64,000 nt of DNA from Solirhodobacter olei. GTDB lineage: Bacteria > Pseudomonadota > Alphaproteobacteria > Rhodobacterales > Rhodobacteraceae. The notes below the pieces were generated by a model. That model saw only the letters and a program-made list of their open reading frames with translations, was not told the origin of the DNA and made no database searches. The translations under genes and the position numbers were made by a program. The stretch lies in NCBI RefSeq assembly GCF_004010155.1, contig NZ_RRYH01000031.1, forward strand, positions 1 to 64,000, given 5' to 3'. Below, one piece after another: positions 62,713 to 64,000 of this stretch. Every line of letters begins with the position of its first letter. Position 1 is the first letter of the stretch.

Positions 62713-64000
62713 AGGCGGTTTCGGCACGGCTGTTGAACGGCATCACCATGTATCGGCTGATGCTCTACTACCTCGGCGCACTGCTCGCCACGGGCTTCGG
62801 CCTTAGCCTTCTGCACCAGGTCTTTGTGGCTCCTCTCGCCCTTTGTACCTCGCTTTTGGTGCTGATCGCGACCTGCTGGGCTGCCAACAGGATGATCTCC
62901 TGGCTCACCCGCGTTCCGACAAACCGGGAATCTGCCATAATCACCGCGCTCATCCTTGCGCTGATCATGCCGCCTGCCCCGCCAACGGATATGGTGGGTA
63001 TCCTGGCGTTGGTCGTCGCGGCGGTCGTCGCGATTGCGTCGAAGTTCCTGATCACCATCGGCCACAAGCACATCTTCAACCCAGTCGCCATCGGCGCTGT
63101 CGCCTCCGGCGTCGTCATGGGCCATCCTGCAATTTGGTGGGTTGCAGGCAATCCGGTCCTGCTGTCGGTCGTCATCCTGGGTGGTCTGGCGGTGACCAAG
63201 AAGGTCCAGCGGTTCGACATGATCGCCGCCTACCTGATTGCAAACGTCGCTGCCGTCCTCGTCGCGACCCCACCCGCCATGTTGGGCATGGCGCTTCGGC
63301 AGGGCCTCATTTACTCGCCGCTGTTCTTCGCCGGGTTCGCGATGTTGACGGAACCCATGACGGCGGCGCACGGGAAATATTCCCGGCTCATCTACGGCGC
63401 GATCGTCGGCCTCCTCTCGGCGCCAGGCATCCATGTCGGCAGCGTCTTCTTTTCTCCCCAGCTCGCGTTCCTGATCGCCAATCTCTACGCCTTCGCGGCG
63501 AGCCCAAAAGGACGGTTCCGGATGACCCTTCTCAAGATCGAGCGGGTCGCGTCGGATTGCTACGAATTCATCTTCAGTCCCGACCAGCCGCTCCGCTTCC
63601 GCGCCGGGCAATATCTCGACTGGACCCTGCATGTTCCCGTGGCCGACAGTCGCGGCAACCGGAGACCCTTCACCATCGCTTCTGCGCCGAGCGACGACAG
63701 CGTTCGTCTCGGGGTGAAATTCTACGAGCAACCGAGTGCTTTCAAACGACAACTCTTGTCGTTGAGCCCCGGCGACGTCGTCTTCGGTTCGCAGATCGCG
63801 GGGACCTTCACATTGCCGCCCGATCCCGCAAGCAAGATCCTGTTCATCGCTGGCGGCATCGGGATCACGCCCTTCCGCAGCATGCTTCGCGACTTGATCA
63901 ACCGGAAGGAACCGCGCGATATCGTGCTGATCTACGGCAACCGGCGGGCAGGCGACATCGCCTATTCGGACCTCCTCGACCTTGCTGTGCGGGAGATCGG
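62709..64000 (+). CDS. RnfD/NqrB-like membrane domain fused to a ferredoxin-NADP-reductase domain (partial)
   Basis: Incomplete at the right edge; at least 430 residues. Residues ~1-265 are membrane helices with RnfD/NqrB features: GHKHIFNPVAIGAV (~117), GGLAVTKKVQRFDMIAAYL and FAGFAMLTEPMTAAHGKYSRLIYGAIVGLLSA (~209-240). From ~271 a soluble reductase begins with MTLLKIERVASDCYEF; RRPFTIASAPSDD (~317) is the FAD site and FIAGGIGITPFRSMLRD (~378) the NAD(P)-binding start. It would take electrons from NAD(P)H to the covalently bound FMN of the upstream exported protein, across the membrane. ATG overlaps the ApbE stop. No Rnf/Nqr subunits accompany it. Confidence 0.85.
   Translation, partial: MKAVSARLLNGITMYRLMLYYLGALLATGFGLSLLHQVFVAPLALCTSLLVLIATCWAANRMISWLTRVPTNRESAIITALILALIMPPAPPTDMVGILALVVAAVVAIASKFLITIGHKHIFNPVAIGAVASGVVMGHPAIWWVAGNPVLLSVVILGGLAVTKKVQRFDMIAAYLIANVAAVLVATPPAMLGMALRQGLIYSPLFFAGFAMLTEPMTAAHGKYSRLIYGAIVGLLSAPGIHVGSVFFSPQLAFLIANLYAFAASPKGRFRMTLLKIERVASDCYEFIFSPDQPLRFRAGQYLDWTLHVPVADSRGNRRPFTIASAPSDDSVRLGVKFYEQPSAFKRQLLSLSPGDVVFGSQIAGTFTLPPDPASKILFIAGGIGITPFRSMLRDLINRKEPRDIVLIYGNRRAGDIAYSDLLDLAVREI

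Noticed and set aside
62676-63752. Minus-strand 358-codon frame at the right end
   Set aside because: Antisense to the RnfD-reductase fusion, which has clear motifs; the shadow protein is extremely rich in charged residues and has none.

Overview
The window is a piece of a high-GC alphaproteobacterial genome, most likely Rhodobacterales (Paracoccaceae-like). Reasons: a Rhodobacter-type porin, an HvrA-like H-NS protein, CsgH (the alphaproteobacterial CsgC-type curli chaperone), a cyoABCD quinol oxidase and many GntR/FCD-controlled ABC transporters. No rRNA, convincing tRNA, CRISPR array or replication origin was seen. The mix of catabolic and surface-structure islands separated by decayed IS elements and broken genes looks like accessory DNA (a large plasmid, chromid or chromosomal island); that is inference.

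Region 1 (1-12.7 kb) is an exopolysaccharide/surface glycan cluster. It has a GT2 glycosyltransferase, a Wzy/ligase-like membrane protein, an MsbA/PglK-like ABC exporter, a secreted GH-A-like protein with RTX-type repeats, a Gfo/Idh/MocA oxidoreductase, an uncharacterised probable TIM-barrel protein, a WecG/TagA/CpsF transferase and an ExoY-type initiating sugar transferase. An IS3-family remnant lies inside it.

Region 2 (13-18 kb) holds a PAP2 phosphatase, a split YeeE/YedE sulfur-transport pair, a probable Tat-exported alpha/beta hydrolase and an FGGY pentulose kinase. Region 3 (18.3-24.4 kb) holds cyoABCD, a winged-helix protein and a porin with its own terminator. Region 4 (24.8-27.2 kb) is a collapsed sugar-acid operon: a KDG kinase is intact, but the hydratase, 2-hydroxyacid dehydrogenase and LacI-type regulator around it are broken.

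Region 5 (27.2-36.4 kb) has an Lrp regulator divergent from a homodimeric PDH-E1-like 2-oxoacid dehydrogenase. Convergent with it is an operon for a GntR regulator, a trans-sulfuration PLP enzyme and a CUT1 ABC importer. The combination suggests import and cleavage of a sulfur compound with oxidation of the resulting 2-oxoacid. Region 6 (36.4-40.9 kb) is an AI-2E/PerM-family membrane protein surrounded by a HipA-tail remnant, an internally deleted IS5 element and an ISNCY-like remnant.

Region 7 (40.9-47 kb) is a curli-type amyloid locus. csgF, csgG, a curlin-repeat subunit, csgH and an Inh-like secreted protein lie on the minus strand; two further curlin-repeat genes, one nearly 600 residues long, converge on them. 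An H-NS gene follows after about 1.8 kb of decayed sequence. Region 8 (50-58.7 kb) is a Liv-type ABC importer with an aldo-keto reductase/RidA fusion, a second aldo-keto reductase, a TIGR04076 protein and a GntR regulator around a shared promoter region.

Region 9 (58.8-64 kb) holds a TetR/membrane-protein pair with a perfect 8-3-8 palindromic operator, a DoxX-like membrane protein behind a perfect FNR-type box, and a compact flavin electron-transfer module (FMN-binding protein, ApbE, RnfD-ferredoxin-reductase fusion) that runs off the right edge.
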